Shown piece by piece: positions 11,466-22,689 of a stretch of 64,000 nt of DNA. The DNA lies in the NCBI GenBank assembly GCA_963662175.1, contig OY759222.1:6616713-6680712 (forward strand). The letters are read 5' to 3'. Below the pieces are notes generated by a model. The model ran no database searches. It was not told the DNA's origin and saw nothing but the letters and a program-made list of their open reading frames with translations. Positions within the stretch are counted from its first letter, which is position 1, and every line of letters starts with the position of its first letter. Position numbers and translations under genes: made by a program. The DNA comes from Aradus depressus (lineage: Eukaryota > Arthropoda > Insecta > Hemiptera > Aradidae).

Positions 11466-11975
11466 AACATCATGGGAACCTTTCAATGTGTTTTCTATGG
11501 GAAAAATATATTTTTGTTTCGTCTCGATACAACATATTTTCTTTATTATTATATATACATTTTTTTTTTTTCTCTTAGTCAATTGTTGGTCAAGTTTCCA
11601 ATTGTAAGAATATAAAGGGACTCTGAATGGAGAAAGAGGTTCCTGCTTGTTATCGTGTACTGGAAGAGTGGCCACCATGTTGGACGGCCAACTTGGCAAC
11701 AGAACCAACTTTATCACAACAACTGACAAAAGAAAAGAACCAGCCCCAACTGACAAGTTGATAATTTGACCGACTTGAAGGGACGGCCAACTTCAGACAA
11801 CGACTAGCCAATCGGATCATCTTTTTTATCAATATCACATATTTCTTTCCTTCAGTTTCCAGCTCATTCTGACAACTGACCTCTTGGCTGGATCTCAATT
11901 CCAGTCAATTCTTCACACTTCTTCTATTAGCTACATTGTATACTTTTACTTTCTTTTATCTCCATGTTTGTTTGG
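11466..11975. other. Unclassified, moderately GC-rich part
   Basis: 11640-11900 is less AT-rich than its surroundings and repeats the word 'acggccaactt'. I recognise no protein or repeat family. Confidence 0.35.
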
Positions 11976-12236
11976 TTTTATGGCTCATGCCCGGGCTTTA
12001 ACTACGATGTCTTTTTAGTCACTGTCTTGGACATAACCTAGACTCTACTATAGGAGTCCTAAATTATTTAGGGTATGGGTCTTCAACGTGTAATTGAAAT
12101 TGCATAGGCTCGGAACCATTGCTTAATGTCCCAAATGAAGGACGGCATGCTCCATTTTTTCATCTCCCAGATAAAAACCTAGAGTCCTAGGCCTGGTTTC
12201 GTACCCGCCATCTTGAGCTCAGTAGGCAAGCACCTT
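11976..12236 (-). repeat. SINE-A, diverged
   Basis: Reverse-oriented. It contains the 'ggctcatgcccgggctttaac' type end, 'gaggcctaatt/ggagtcctaaatt', 'gaaggacggcatgctc' and a worn tRNA-like head with 'cttgagctcagtaggcaagc'. Confidence 0.75.
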
Positions 12237-12243
12237 CATGAAA

Positions 12244-12477
12244 TATTGTAATCCTGCAAAAATTCGAGATCGAGTTTTCAACGGAATTTCATGTTTTAAG
12301 GTCCCCTGAACACGTTTTGACCATTTTCGCAATGACGTCTATTTGTCTGCTTGCGTGTATGTGATTGGAACTTTCTGAGCGCTTTCTCCGAAGCAATCAA
12401 CTTGAAATTCAAAATGGAGAAGTCACGACTAATGATAGGATTTTGGCCGAAATTAGTCAATATTGAAACCACTAAAA
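12244..12477 (+). repeat. DR-1 head half
   Basis: Begins with 'attgtaatcctgcaaaaatt', continues 'cgagatcgagttttcaacgg' and 'ttttgaccattttcgcaatg', and stops at about 12470, where a DR-2 head starts. Confidence 0.65.
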
Positions 12478-12785
12478 GTTATGTAATCGATTAGATATTC
12501 CGAGTTGAGTTTCACTAAAATTTCTTGTTTTCTGGCCCCCCAGATACAAAAATTAAAAAAAAAAAACATTCTATCTCTAATGACGATAGCTATTATTTTT
12601 CGGTGGAATCGGCTAAAGGGAAGGGGGGATCAGAGGGGGAGCTCACTCAAATCCCAATAATGCTGATGTAATGAATGTATCAGCACAAATTCAGTATGAG
12701 AATTCAGAAGCTTCTATGTAAGTCAACTATTGATTTTTTGTCCAAATGGTTTGTGGCGGAAGGCGAAAATTTAATTGAATAATTA
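12478..12785 (+). repeat. DR-2 copy joined to DR-1
   Basis: Starts with the DR-2 head 'aaagttatgtaatcg' and continues to 'gatgtaatgaatgtatc', 'cagtatgag' and 'tatgtaagtcaactattga'. The join with DR-1 is directly head-to-tail. Confidence 0.6.
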
Positions 12786-12789
12786 AATT

Positions 12790-13620
12790 ATTTCTACAAC
12801 ACAAGAAGGAGAAAAAGAAAAGAAAAAAATTTAAAGAACTTTTAAATATTAATTTTAATTTTATTGTTTTTATTGAAGCAAACAACTATACCTACACTAG
12901 TTTTTATCTTTCTATACATTGAAATGTATATCAGCTGTAATGTTTTAAAAAATAATAGTAAAAATGATTCGAAATAAAATAAAAAGTTTTATTATAATAA
13001 TATTTTGTGTGTAATAATAATAAATTCTTGATTTTTAAATTGGACTACTGTGGTTTTTCCCCCCGACAATGGGAACTTTTCTGACATTTTGTAAATTTTC
13101 GGGTATTAAGGATTGCTTTGAAGATTTAAAATTCTTTGTAGCAGTAACCACTGATATATGGAAAAATACTGTATTTTAAAAAACGTTTTAAAGTTTAGTG
13201 AAATGGATTTAGGCGACCGTAAAATTTAAATTTCGATTTTCTCAAAATTAGCCAGATGGGACTACCGTGACTTTTCCCCCTGGCCCTTCATTTGTGCTGG
13301 GGAAGTTTATTATCGATGACGATTAGCCTTTCTGACACCCCCCCCCCCCCCCCCTGGTTTTAGTACATATCAGAGAGGTAGAAAGATGAGAAAAATCCAT
13401 CCATTATATTCAACCAGTCAGCTGTAACTTGCAACAAAAATTTATATATATTTTTTTGGTTAATTTTTCAGATGATTTTTTTTTTCTTGTTTTGTTGTAG
13501 AGAAAAATTGGGCGGGTATTTCATAAATAATAAATGCCTATAGAAGAAAAAAATATACATATAGAGACTATATACTATTCCTCACATCATTCGCCCATGA
13601 TAAAATGAAAAATTAAAAAA
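12790..13620. other. AT-rich spacer with a C17 tract
   Basis: The motif 'actac(t/c)gtg(g/a)(t/c)ttttcccccc' occurs twice, at 13043 and 13262. A run of 17 C lies at 13338-13354. No gene seen. Confidence 0.4.
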
Positions 13621-13624
13621 TTCC

Positions 13625-13735
13625 TTGGTGGAACAACACCAGCAATTTATTTCCCCAGCACAAATCAATCAACTCAGTTTTCGCTCTCCCTCTGAAGCCA
13701 ATCTACGCCAATTTTGTTCAAAATCAATAATAGTC
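13625..13735 (-). repeat. DR-2 end fragment
   Basis: Reverse-oriented DR-2 terminus: 'ttccccagcacaaatcaatc', 'tttcgctctccctctg' and 'ccaatc'. Confidence 0.6.
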
Positions 13736-13793
13736 TTGATCAAGGATTATTTAATCCTCTTCTACATTCCTTGTTTATACATTATAACCATAA

Positions 13794-14742
13794 CCTTCAA
13801 ACGGTAAGGTCGGGGTCTAAAGGACCCCAAGCGCTGTATTTTCTCGGTTGCTTCTCACCACTTGGACTTAAGGCCATGTGACGTCAGGTAACCTCTCACT
13901 CAGTCTTCCTCTAGCGGACGTCGAGTTCACATGACCGAGGTGAGTGAACTGCATTTATTTATAGCTATTGTTATAAGTCAACTTTTATTTGGGGTCCCTT
14001 GAGATCCCACCTTACCTTCTAAGTTAAATATTTTTTATTAATTTACCATTAGCGTTTCATAAATACTTTGTATAAAATATTTTCAGATATTTTATCATTG
14101 CGTCTGAGGATTTATTTTGGACGGCTGAAGAAATTCTGAAAGAATTATTGCGTCAGCAGGCAGAATCTGGCGAAGAGCTGGATGATCACATTGATGAAGT
14201 TGCTTCCGAGAATGAGGATGCCGACCTATGTAGCCCACCTAACACTGATTGTGCCGACATCGAAAGAACTTTCGTAGAAGGCAAAGATGAAGAAACAATT
14301 TTTACAGATAGACCCCAGATTTCGAAGTACGCTAAAGTCCCTCAAAGACATATAATCAGCCATTTGCCAGGTCCTAAGGGTGAAGCCCGTGGACTCACCG
14401 ATGAACAGAAACTTGTTTGCCTATTTATAAATGATGAATTAATGGAGAAAATAGTTCAATATAGAAATGAAGATATTGAAAGATCTGTACAAAATTACAC
14501 TTGATCCGATCTCTAATAGGTTCACTTCCTTTCTTTATTTCTTTTTTTGTACTAATACTGAATAATTGTTACCTATCTATTGTTTAATAAATAATTTTGG
14601 GGTTATTTGTTGTTGTTTTTTTTAATCTTAAAATATTTTAAATGATTTAATTCAAGCTGAAAATGAGCCAAAATTCCGATTGGGGTCCAATAGGCCCCAC
14701 CTTACCGTTTGAACTCGCCTAGATCACCTTACCATTAGAGGG
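13794..14742 (+). mobile_element. Non-autonomous piggyBac derivative
   Basis: The right end reads inward from a TTAA (14743-14746) as CCCTCTAATGGTAAGG. The left end is a worn version with the same 'aaacggtaaggt' subterminal word. Both ends carry a further inverted pair: 'ggggtctaaaggacccc' on the left and 'ggggtccaataggcccc' on the right. The left TTAA has drifted to 'ataa'. The inside keeps only the N-terminal part of a transposase, so the element could move only with a helper enzyme. Confidence 0.75.
14086..14504 (+). pseudogene. piggyBac transposase, N-terminal part only
   Basis: An open frame of about 140 codons without a clear ATG. It follows a pyrimidine-rich 'ttttcag' that could be a splice acceptor. 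The first half is acidic (Glu/Asp-rich, 'ESGEELDDH'), as is usual for the N-terminus of piggyBac transposases. The second half has 'HLPGPKGEARGLTDEQKL', then 'FINDELMEKIVQYRNEDIE', matching the start of the conserved transposase domain (PGPK...FF..EI...IV.YTN). The catalytic Asp residues and the Cys-rich C-terminus are missing, and the frame stops at TGA. Such truncation is typical of internally deleted copies. Confidence 0.75.
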
Positions 14743-15364
14743 TTAAAATAAAATTAGGATTAAAATTGCAATAACTATAAAACTCATATACATATATAAT
14801 TTGCAGAAATAAAATTGAAAAGAGTATCAAGGATCTCAATATTTTTAACTCTACTACTTGTTAGTATGATATCATGGCTAATATCCTAATATAATTCGGT
14901 CTCCTCTAAAATATACATTTTTAGTTCAAGTTTTAATGTTTATTTGAAATGAAATGAACTTAATTTACACATACAAAACATTCTAATATCGAGTATACAA
15001 TACTGACGATGGCCAGGGCCGTCTGTCAGGAGAGAGGGTCATAAGAAACAAAAATAAATAATGAAAGTTCATAGTAAATAAAGGACATTCTTATACAATT
15101 GTAACAATAAGACAAATAAAAATAAAGAAAGTAAACATAAAAATAATAATAATAATAAGACAAACAGACAGAAAATAGAAATAGCAATAACAATTGTAAT
15201 AAAATGAAACAATAAACTAGGTACTGTAATAAAAAAAACAAAGAACCACATGATGTAACTGTAAGGTTTTTTTTAAATATATTATTTAATAATTAAATTG
15301 TTCAACAAGAAATTTCCTGTATTTGGTGGCATCCTCAATGAATAGACAGAGTGAGTGTCCATTA
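14743..15364. other. AT-rich spacer with a shared 65-bp repeat
   Basis: 14977-15040 ('aacattctaatatcgag', 'gatggccagggccgtctgtc') is nearly identical to 23402-23470. The rest is AT-rich, with a short (AAT)n stretch. Confidence 0.5.
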
Positions 15365-15935
15365 ATTTTTACTTCCCAGCTGTACAAAGTATAGGGGAAG
15401 TTATGTAATCGGTCAAAAATTATATGAGGAATTTTCAACGGAATTTCATATTTTCCGACCTTTAGATTCCAAAAATGAAAAAAAAAGTGTGTCTGTGTGT
15501 TTATGCGTGCCAGTGAACACGATAACTCCCGATAGAATGAATGTATCGATATTTTATATGTTAATCCATAATGCACTAAGGATGACACCTACTGATATTC
15601 TGCCAGATAGGACAATGGAAAGGGAGAGATTAGGGGTGTGGATTAACTCAAAAACTTTAATAAATCTTATTAAAGGTCAAAATGAGGGACAATCTGTCAT
15701 ATTTCAGTGACATAGCCATAGGGAAAAGGGAATCAGGGGAGAGGCTTAACACAAAAACCTTAATAACTGCCAATATAACGAATTTATTGACACAAAATTT
15801 AGTATGAGGATTTAGGAGCCCCTATGTATCTCGACTGTTGAATATTAGCTCAAACAGTCGACTGGTTTTGGAGGGAGAGAAAAAGTTAATTTGTTCTGGG
15901 GAAGTAGATTGCCGGTGATTGACCGACAACTATTT
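15365..15935 (+). repeat. DR-2, near full length
   Basis: Begins 'ttacttcccagctgtac' with 'ggggaagttatgtaatcggt'. It passes through 'aactcccgatagaatgaatg', 'aaaatttagtatgaggattt' and 'gggagaga', and ends 'ttgccggtgattgaccgac'. One of the longest copies, about 570 bp. It shows no intact ORF, no TIR and no poly(A). Confidence 0.75.
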
Positions 15936-16408
15936 TTCAAATTGTTTCTATTGTCTTCAAGAAGTGGGGAAGGGCATTAAAAAATAATTTTGACTGAGCA
16001 AGTGAAGAATGGCAATATTCCAGGTCTATTTTCTTAAATGGTTGAATATCAGCAGAGAATGAGGCCAGTGGAACTGTCTCTTCTTCATGACTCCAACCTT
16101 GTCTCAAAGAGCTCAATTTTCCTTAGGTTTGATTTTGTTTACTTTCCATTTTCCTTTCCATTTTCCTGGTAAAGGCCCCCTCAAACAGCCTTGTCGCCCC
16201 CCTCCCTATAAGATGTCTCATGTTACTTTAACCCTCAACCTCTTAATAAACTAATATCACAAGTAAGAAGTTTTAATACACATTTTAACTTAGTTCTATC
16301 TTATTACTAAACATCCAATTTTTTGTTCTTCGACTCTCAGTACTAAACGGACTTAGTAGTCCTTGTATTACGGACTTAGTAGTGCCTGCGGCAGCACCGC
16401 GGTGTCGT
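15936..16408. other. Unclassified spacer
   Basis: No feature supported. 'ggacttagtagt' occurs twice near 16345-16390. Confidence 0.35.
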
Positions 16409-16486
16409 CGGTGAATCACCGTTAAATACTTACCCAGAACGAATTAATCAATTATGTTTCCGCTCACTCTCCAAAATCAATAGTTA
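16409..16486 (-). repeat. DR-2 end fragment
   Basis: Reverse-oriented terminus: 'tcggtgaatcaccgtta', 'cagaacgaattaatcaa' and 'ccgctcactctcc'. Confidence 0.6.
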
Positions 16487-16529
16487 CTTTATTAGTATAA
16501 AGTAAAATATAAGAAAAAAAAAACATTAA

Positions 16530-17170
16530 GGCGTAGTCAAGATCCACGCCGTAGATTGTCCGTGAAAACGTCGGTATAAAATAATTTTTCATTTTCTTTT
16601 TGATGCTGCTATAGCTCTTGCATTTGCTCGGCACTGGACTTTTTAGGTTTTTTAAAATTCCTTTTGATGCGAGCTTTCCTCTGATTTGCGTTTTCTATAA
16701 TTCCGCGCATATTTACGATTCATATGAGACGACATCTTTAATTTTTTTACAATTTTCAATTTAATACCAATTTCTAAATATATTTCGGTAAATATTTTTA
16801 TTGTTTCACTTTGAGTCCTAGTAGTTCTCCTCAAGCTCTTTACAATGACACCCGAATCAACGTCCTATCTAAACGCGTTATCACGCTACACTAATTTCTA
16901 ATTTTACACAACGCTAATTCGCAACAATCATCCGCTGGTGCCCACACTAGCCCGATAACGTCACAGGCAAAACAAGCACTACACAACAAACACGTACAGA
17001 CATGCTCTATCCATTGTGACCTCAAGCGTTGTTATCGCATTATTAGTCTCGCAGTTATTATATAATTATCGATTGAAATCTGAAGGTATTTTGTAACACA
17101 AGAAAGTTTGACCGGCTATCACTGTGCTTAACGAGCGAATAGACGTTTTCACGTCAAAAATAGTACAAAA
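16530..17170 (-). other. Unclassified, possible transposon fragment
   Basis: This stretch is less AT-rich and holds 'gtgaaaacgtc' near 16562 and its inverse 'gacgttttcacg' near 17143, which could be worn inverted ends. A reverse frame (16652-16834) encodes a very basic peptide ('RKYARNYRKRKSEE'). After a stop, a piece reads 'KKPKKSSAEQMQEL'. This resembles the Lys/Arg-rich starts of some insect transposon proteins, but I cannot name the family. Confidence 0.3.
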
Positions 17171-17244
17171 ATATAACCAACAAACAAGGAATTTTTGAAG
17201 CATTCTTCAGATGTATTTATGTTATTGATATAGTCTATAACCAA

Positions 17245-17391
17245 GGGCGCCTCCAGTAGCTCAGTGATATGCAGACTTGCTTACTGAGCTCAAAAGGTCT
17301 TTCATCTGGGAAAAAACCTTGAGCATGCCGTCCGATGGGACTTTAAGCAATGCTTCCGAGCATGTATGATCTTAGGTACTCGTTAAAGACA
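17245..17391 (+). repeat. SINE-A, internally deleted
   Basis: Has the A-box part 'tagctcagtgatatgcag', then jumps to 'gagcatgccgtcc' and 'aggtactcgttaaagac'. The B box has been lost. Confidence 0.7.
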
Positions 17392-17656
17392 AGTGCGTTG
17401 TGACATAACTGCGCTCTTAAAATAAAATTCAGAACTATCGAAAAAAAAAATTCATTCAAAAGGAAAATATGATTTCATGAATTAAAATAATGTAGTTATA
17501 TAAAATAATTAAATTTATATTAATCTTTATATTATTATTTTTTGATATATAGCCGAATGGTTGCGACTTAATGTTTTTTTTTTTTCACAACCCCAATCAC
17601 CATATCTAATGAAATTCCATCCGTACTCCTTTTGTAGAAAAAATAGTTGGTCACGT

Positions 17657-17850
17657 TACTATATACAATACATTTGTTCTTTACGTTAACTATTTCTTCT
17701 GTCAATCAGAATCTTCGTTTTATAGAACATATTTATTGAGTCGACTTTGTGTTTAATATGGAAGTCGATTTAATAAATATATTCCATAAAAGAAATATTC
17801 TGATTGACAGAAGGAATAGTTAACATAAAGAACACATGTATTATATAGAT
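17657..17850. mobile_element. Foldback with about 90-bp arms
   Basis: Left arm ('tacatttgttctttacgtta', 'tctgtcaatcagaat') and right arm ('attctgattgacagaag', 'taacataaagaacacatgta') are inverted copies around a short centre near 17750. Confidence 0.7.
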
Positions 17851-17889
17851 ACGTTTGTGATTTTTATTTTCTGAGAAGGCGGAAAATAA

Positions 17890-18226
17890 ATTTTAGTTAT
17901 TAAATTCCAACTAACTTCAGAATAAGATAACGTGCAACATTAAACGTTTTTGTTCCGAGAACTACTTGACATATCAAAAATCTGTTTGCACAGTTCTTCC
18001 TTGTATTTTTAGTACTTTAATAAAATGTAATGAAACTTAAGGGTCAAAAGGGAACCCCGCCCTTCGAAGGGCTATTTGAGCCATTAAAAGGGTCATTTAT
18101 GTCTTTTCGAGGGCGCCATACAGTTACTCTCGGCGAGTGCTACAATTTTAGTCCTATTCACAATTTTGATATCTCTAACCGTTTAGGAGTTATTTGACTT
18201 GTGGACCGCTTATCTGGGCCACCCTG
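17890..18226. repeat. Single arm of the 820-bp foldback family
   Basis: Matches the right arm of the element at 55421-56240 over about 335 bp: 'ccgagaactacttgac', 'gggaaccccgcccttcgaag', 'gcttatctgggccaccctg'. It ends exactly at 'caccctg' followed by TA. The left arm is absent. Confidence 0.8.
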
Positions 18227-18284
18227 TATAAGAATAGCGTAGGTAATGTAAAAAGATATAGGAAAATGCTGTCCCTGATTGTGA

Positions 18285-18470
18285 AGGCACCGGTCGCTCA
18301 GTTTATCTGAGAAGTGAAGAAACCTTCAGCACGCCGTTCTTCGGATGGGACGTTAAGCGATGGTCCCGAAGGCTCTGTGCGTTGTCAGGTACTCGTTAAA
18401 GACCCCTACCCTAGGTGAATAAAAATTTAGGGTAGGCAAAATTTAGGACTCCCACAGTAGAGTCGGGCCT
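18285..18470 (+). repeat. SINE-A, most of the tRNA-like head deleted
   Basis: Starts 'ggcaccggtcgctcag', loses the B box, then follows the SINE-A body closely to 'cccacagtagagtcgggc'. Confidence 0.75.
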
Positions 18471-18749
18471 ATAAAATTATCTTCTTTCAATAGATACAAT
18501 AAAAAAATATAAATGAGGAGCAAACATTCAAAAAAGGATTTGTCCAAAAAAATAAGAAATGAGATAAACAGCTGTTCTAACTGGAATTTTACCGCGCTTT
18601 TATAATATCAACTCCGTTCTTTCAAAAAAAAATTAGTCCCGTGTATATCCAAGGTTGTTTTATAGGGTTTCAATCAAAACCAAACTTGTCCAAAGAGCGT
18701 TTTCGTAGTAATCATGAAGAAGACATTTTATGCCACTGTTTGGACACAA

Positions 18750-19294
18750 AAGATATTTTTATTATTCAAGTTGAATACAATTTTATTATAATTTGAATTA
18801 TTAAAACAGGATTAGCAACAATTTTAGCTCAAATCTGTTTTATTTTTATTGATAATAATATTTTTATTATTTAAGTTGAATACAATTTTATTATAATTTG
18901 AATTATTAAAACAGGATTAGCAACAATTTTAGCTCAAATCTGTTTTATTTTTATTGATAATAATATTTTTATTATTTAAGTTGAATACAATTTTATTATA
19001 ATTCGAATTATTAAAACAGGATTAGCAACAATTTTAGCTCAAATCTGTTTTATTTTTATTGATAATAATATTTTTATTATTTAAGTTGAATACAATTTTA
19101 TTATAATTCGAATTATTAAAACAGGATTAGCAACAATTTTAGCTCAAATCTGTTTTATTTTTATTGATAATAATATTTTTATTATTTAAGTTGAATACAA
19201 TTTTATTATAATTCGAATTATTAAAACAGGATTAGCAACAATTTTAGCTCAAATCTGTTTTATTTTTATTGATAATAATATTTTTATTATTTAA
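18750..19294. repeat. 105-bp tandem array, 5 copies
   Basis: The word 'gttgaatacaattttatta' recurs at 18770, 18875, 18980, 19085 and 19190, exactly 105 bp apart. Units are nearly identical; one t/c site splits the first two from the last three. A partial unit precedes the array. No coding content. Confidence 0.95.
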
Positions 19295-19299
19295 TTTTA

Positions 19300-19995
19300 A
19301 TTACCTACATTATTTGTTTTAAAAATAAGTCAGTATTACATTTTTTTGATAATAAAGTTTTCACTCAAATCCTCTTTATTTTTATTGATTAGCCAATTTT
19401 TTTTTTTTTTTTTCGAAAGGGAATTAGTCCTAGAAGGATTCAATCTAAACAACATTTGTTCATGTGTTTCAAACAAACACGGACATGTCCAAGCTATTCA
19501 CAATTTTAATTACCATTGTCAAAATTATTTTAGCTAAAATTTAATTACCTATGACATTAATTATATTTGATTAATTTAAAAAAAATTAAAAACCTATATG
19601 AAATAGCGTATAAGCAAGCAAAATCATTTCTTGCTGTTTTCACGAATCTCTACCAATGTGACAAATCTCTTTTTGAATGTTTGCTCCTCAAATATAAATC
19701 TATTAGGAATTTTATATTCATTTACCTTCTTATTTTTTTATTTTTAAAAAAACGTTCATTACATTGGCAGTTGTTGGCTGTGAAGCGCACACTTGGAGGT
19801 CCATTTCACTAATCACAAGAAGTTGGAGGTCTTTTCATCTTCAAATCAATACTGGGGCCAGGTAGGCGGCCGCTGAATATTTGATACCGGAGTGTTTCAT
19901 CCTAGCTGAATCTTTACATGGCCAGTCCTCATCTCTTAGTCAGGTTACAGAAGAAGGGTGATATCCATTCACCATGGGACAGCTTGTTATTGTGG
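19300..19995. other. AT-rich spacer
   Basis: Low-complexity T tract near 19400. No feature supported. Frames here lack recognisable motifs. Confidence 0.4.
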
Positions 19996-20173
19996 CTTCA
20001 ACGAGTACCTGACAATGTACAGGCCAGAGACCATTGCTTAACATCCCATCCGAAGGACGGCGTGCTCAAGGTTTTTTGACTTCCCAGGAAAAAAAACCTA
20101 AGGGGGGCGGGTTTTGAACCCGCGATCTTGAGGTTAGTAGGCAAGCACGCTACCTCTGAGCAACCAGCGCCCT
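19996..20173 (-). repeat. SINE-A, head half
   Basis: Reverse-oriented and includes a good B box ('gggttttgaacccgcgat' on this strand) and A box ('tctgagcaac'). Confidence 0.8.
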
Positions 20174-20264
20174 TTGTACATATTAGGTATATTATTTGAA
20201 AAGTAGGTACTGTATATTTGATAAGAACCCTAAAGTTTTGTCTATATACCTTAGAGAAGGGTGT

Positions 20265-20390
20265 ATATATGCAGGAGCGTAGCCAGGATTTTGAGAAGGG
20301 GGGGGGGGGGGCAAAGTTAGGCTACGAGGGTGGGGGTATAGACATCCGGGGGCACAGCCCGCAGTTTCCGTGGTTAGCGCTGCAGACTTT
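20265..20390. repeat. GC-rich patch with a G14 tract
   Basis: 'gagcgtagccaggattttga' followed by 14 G (20298-20311) and G-rich DNA. It resembles a common dispersed motif in insect genomes, but I see no full second copy here. Confidence 0.35.
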
Positions 20391-20454
20391 TTGTTATTAA
20401 TTTGGGAGACTCGGACCTCTAGAAGCTCCCCTGAGGTAACCACTGACTGTAATA

Positions 20455-20618
20455 CTCAAGTTGACTTTACATGAGCAGCAAAAATGCAAAGCGTAGCAGC
20501 AGCAAATGCACGCTGTGGTTTCTGTGCTTTTAGAACGAAATGACTCACATCCAATAGCGTGCATTTGCTGCTGCTGCGCTTTGCATTTTTACTGCGCATG
20601 TAAAATCAGCTTTAAGAG
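20455..20618. mobile_element. 164-bp MITE with TA target duplication
   Basis: Ends are inverted copies for about 50 bp: 'ctttacatgagcagcaaaaa' on the left and 'atttttactgcgcatgtaaa' on the right. The centre is short. TA lies on both sides (20453-20454 and 20619-20620), as for Tc1/mariner-type elements. Confidence 0.8.
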
Positions 20619-21940
20619 TATAAAGTATAACATAAATGATGATTTGAGCAAGGAAATGAAATGATCCAATTCATATATATTTAAATAAATGTAATATGAC
20701 TTGTTTTGTACAGGTACATTTATGTAACAGCTGATTGCTGATTTAGGAATTAGAAGCACGGGAAATTTGAAGATCCTATTGGTAACTTGCAAGCAATCCA
20801 TTTTTTTATTTTTATATTTTATTTTATTTTAATAAAAACTATTTTTTTTAGTTTATTTAATTTTTATCTTGGTTCTTTGCTCTGGCCAGGGGGGGGGGGG
20901 GGGGGGGGGCATATATGATACCCTCTCCACTCTACACAACGAAGAAAGTTAGTTGGGTTCATAGGAACCCCCCCTACTGTTTCAGAGTCTATATTTTGAA
21001 ATACGGATAAATGAAACAGACAAACGAATGAAAACATAAAGCATTCAGTGTCTGAGCTAGGTACTCACAAACAAGAGAAGGAAAGTAAGTCAGGCAGAAC
21101 TGCTTACCCCCCCCCCCCCCCCCCCTCCATCTACAGAGGGGTTGGTAGTCTAACTTCTCCTAATTTCATCCCCCTCTTCTCTCAACTCAAATCTAATCAA
21201 AATGAGATAATTTCCTTTTTAGTATTCAGAAGATTTACGAGATGATGTAGTTTTAATAATATTATTAATAAAAACTTTAGGGTTTCTGCACCAAGTTCTG
21301 GTGTAGATTGCCAACATTTAAGTATTAGAGAAAAGTGTGATATAGTCACACAATGAAGGGTTCCTTAAGTGACCTTTGATATACTAATAAATATATATTA
21401 TCTTGGGCTTACTGAAAGGCACTAAGTCATGACATTTTTATCATTATTTTTTTAAATAAAATCTATTTTGAATGAGTAAAACATTAAAAAACATACAATT
21501 CCCAAGCATATATTTTTTCACCTAAAGTAATTGGTTTCACCAAAATAATTTGTAACAAAATTAAGAAAGGGGTTTGAATATTAAAATTGTCCATAACTCA
21601 AAACCATCTTTTCAGACTTAGTGCCTTTCGCTTGTAAGCCCCGATATATGATTTGTAAATATAAATTACTGTTGTATGTAAACTAATTTTGTTCTTTTTG
21701 TAAAATAATGCTTCTTATTCTTACCTAGTTCGTATCGTGGGTTCACCAAGACTCAACATTTTTGAAAAAATAAGATGACATGAGGTGCAAAACACATAAA
21801 AGAAAACTTACTCCATCTTATTTGAATAAATATATTTGTTAAAAAACATTATTGATCTTTATAATTATTTCTCAGAATCCTTTCAAAAATTTACTATTAT
21901 CCTAAAATATATTGGTATATTTCTTGTGGTCTAAAGTACC
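20619..21940. other. AT-rich spacer with G21 and C19 tracts
   Basis: G21 at 20889-20909 and C19 at 21107-21125. No gene or repeat copy recognised otherwise. Confidence 0.4.
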
Positions 21941-22284
21941 TTGTTGCGTTGTCTGCAGGTCTTCAGATTTCTTCAATGTTCAACCTCTGCTGGCTGCCTC
22001 AAAACAATAGTGAGCTCCTCCAACACATCGTCCTCTGCCAAGGTGACCGGCTAAGTCCTCCCTCTTCGATGTTGACTGACACAGCTAGGTTCGTCTAGCT
22101 CCCCTCCATTTTTCCGCCGGCACTTTCCTGCACATCTATTGGCTGCCCAGGTCATGTCATCTTCAGCCTTCCATGTATGGTACTGTTGACGGTTTTCTCC
22201 CTACTTCCTGCCAAGTTTTTAGCTTCCAATCCTTTTACATTTTCATCTGCAGCTTCAATTTTATTTAAATGACATGGAATCCTC
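21941..22284. other. Unclassified, less AT-rich stretch
   Basis: Directly upstream of a LINE remnant. It may belong to the same insertion, but I recognise no coding sequence. Confidence 0.3.
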
Positions 22285-22680
22285 TCACACGAAACACGCT
22301 GAACCGTCGACTCAAAATACGATCAAAATTAGACATGACACAAAAACGGAACTGTTATACTTACTTACTTAGACCATTATGGACATACGGATCACAGATA
22401 TACGGTTCAGCAAAAACATCCAACATCAAACGAATTCAGGCGTTTTAGTCAAAAACCCTCAAGCCGATAACACAGTGCCCCCCATACATAAACAACAGAA
22501 CACTTCATAACGATCTTATGATACACACAGTACCCGACACAATACAAACTACTTTACACACATACAAATTCAGAAATACGTACTTTATTTTCACAACACT
22601 TACCACAAAACCCTCCACGAAGGTTGAAGAGGAGGTGGAACCGCGACTTACTGCCACCTTAATTCCTATTCGTTCTTAAT
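22285..22680 (+). pseudogene. Jockey-like LINE, C-terminal remnant
   Basis: A forward frame reads 'LLRPLWTYGSQIYGSAKTSN', then a stop, then 'SKTLK' and 'LHNDLMIHTVPDTI'. This is the classic C-terminal arrangement of Jockey ORF2 (L..P.WTYG..LWG.A..SN, then the H.DL..PTV motif). Near the end, one frame gives the family's 'PPRRLKRRW' motif at 'cctccacgaaggttgaagag'. An in-frame TAG and a late frameshift inactivate it. No 5' portion remains. Confidence 0.8.
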
Positions 22681-22689
22681 ATTTTATTT

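Noticed and set aside
14148..14504. Host acidic protein gene
   Set aside because: Lies between piggyBac-type ends and matches the N-terminus of that transposase.
15026..15251. Small membrane proteins on the reverse strand
   Set aside because: Phe/Leu/Tyr-rich frames arise from AT-rich, AAT-repeat DNA.
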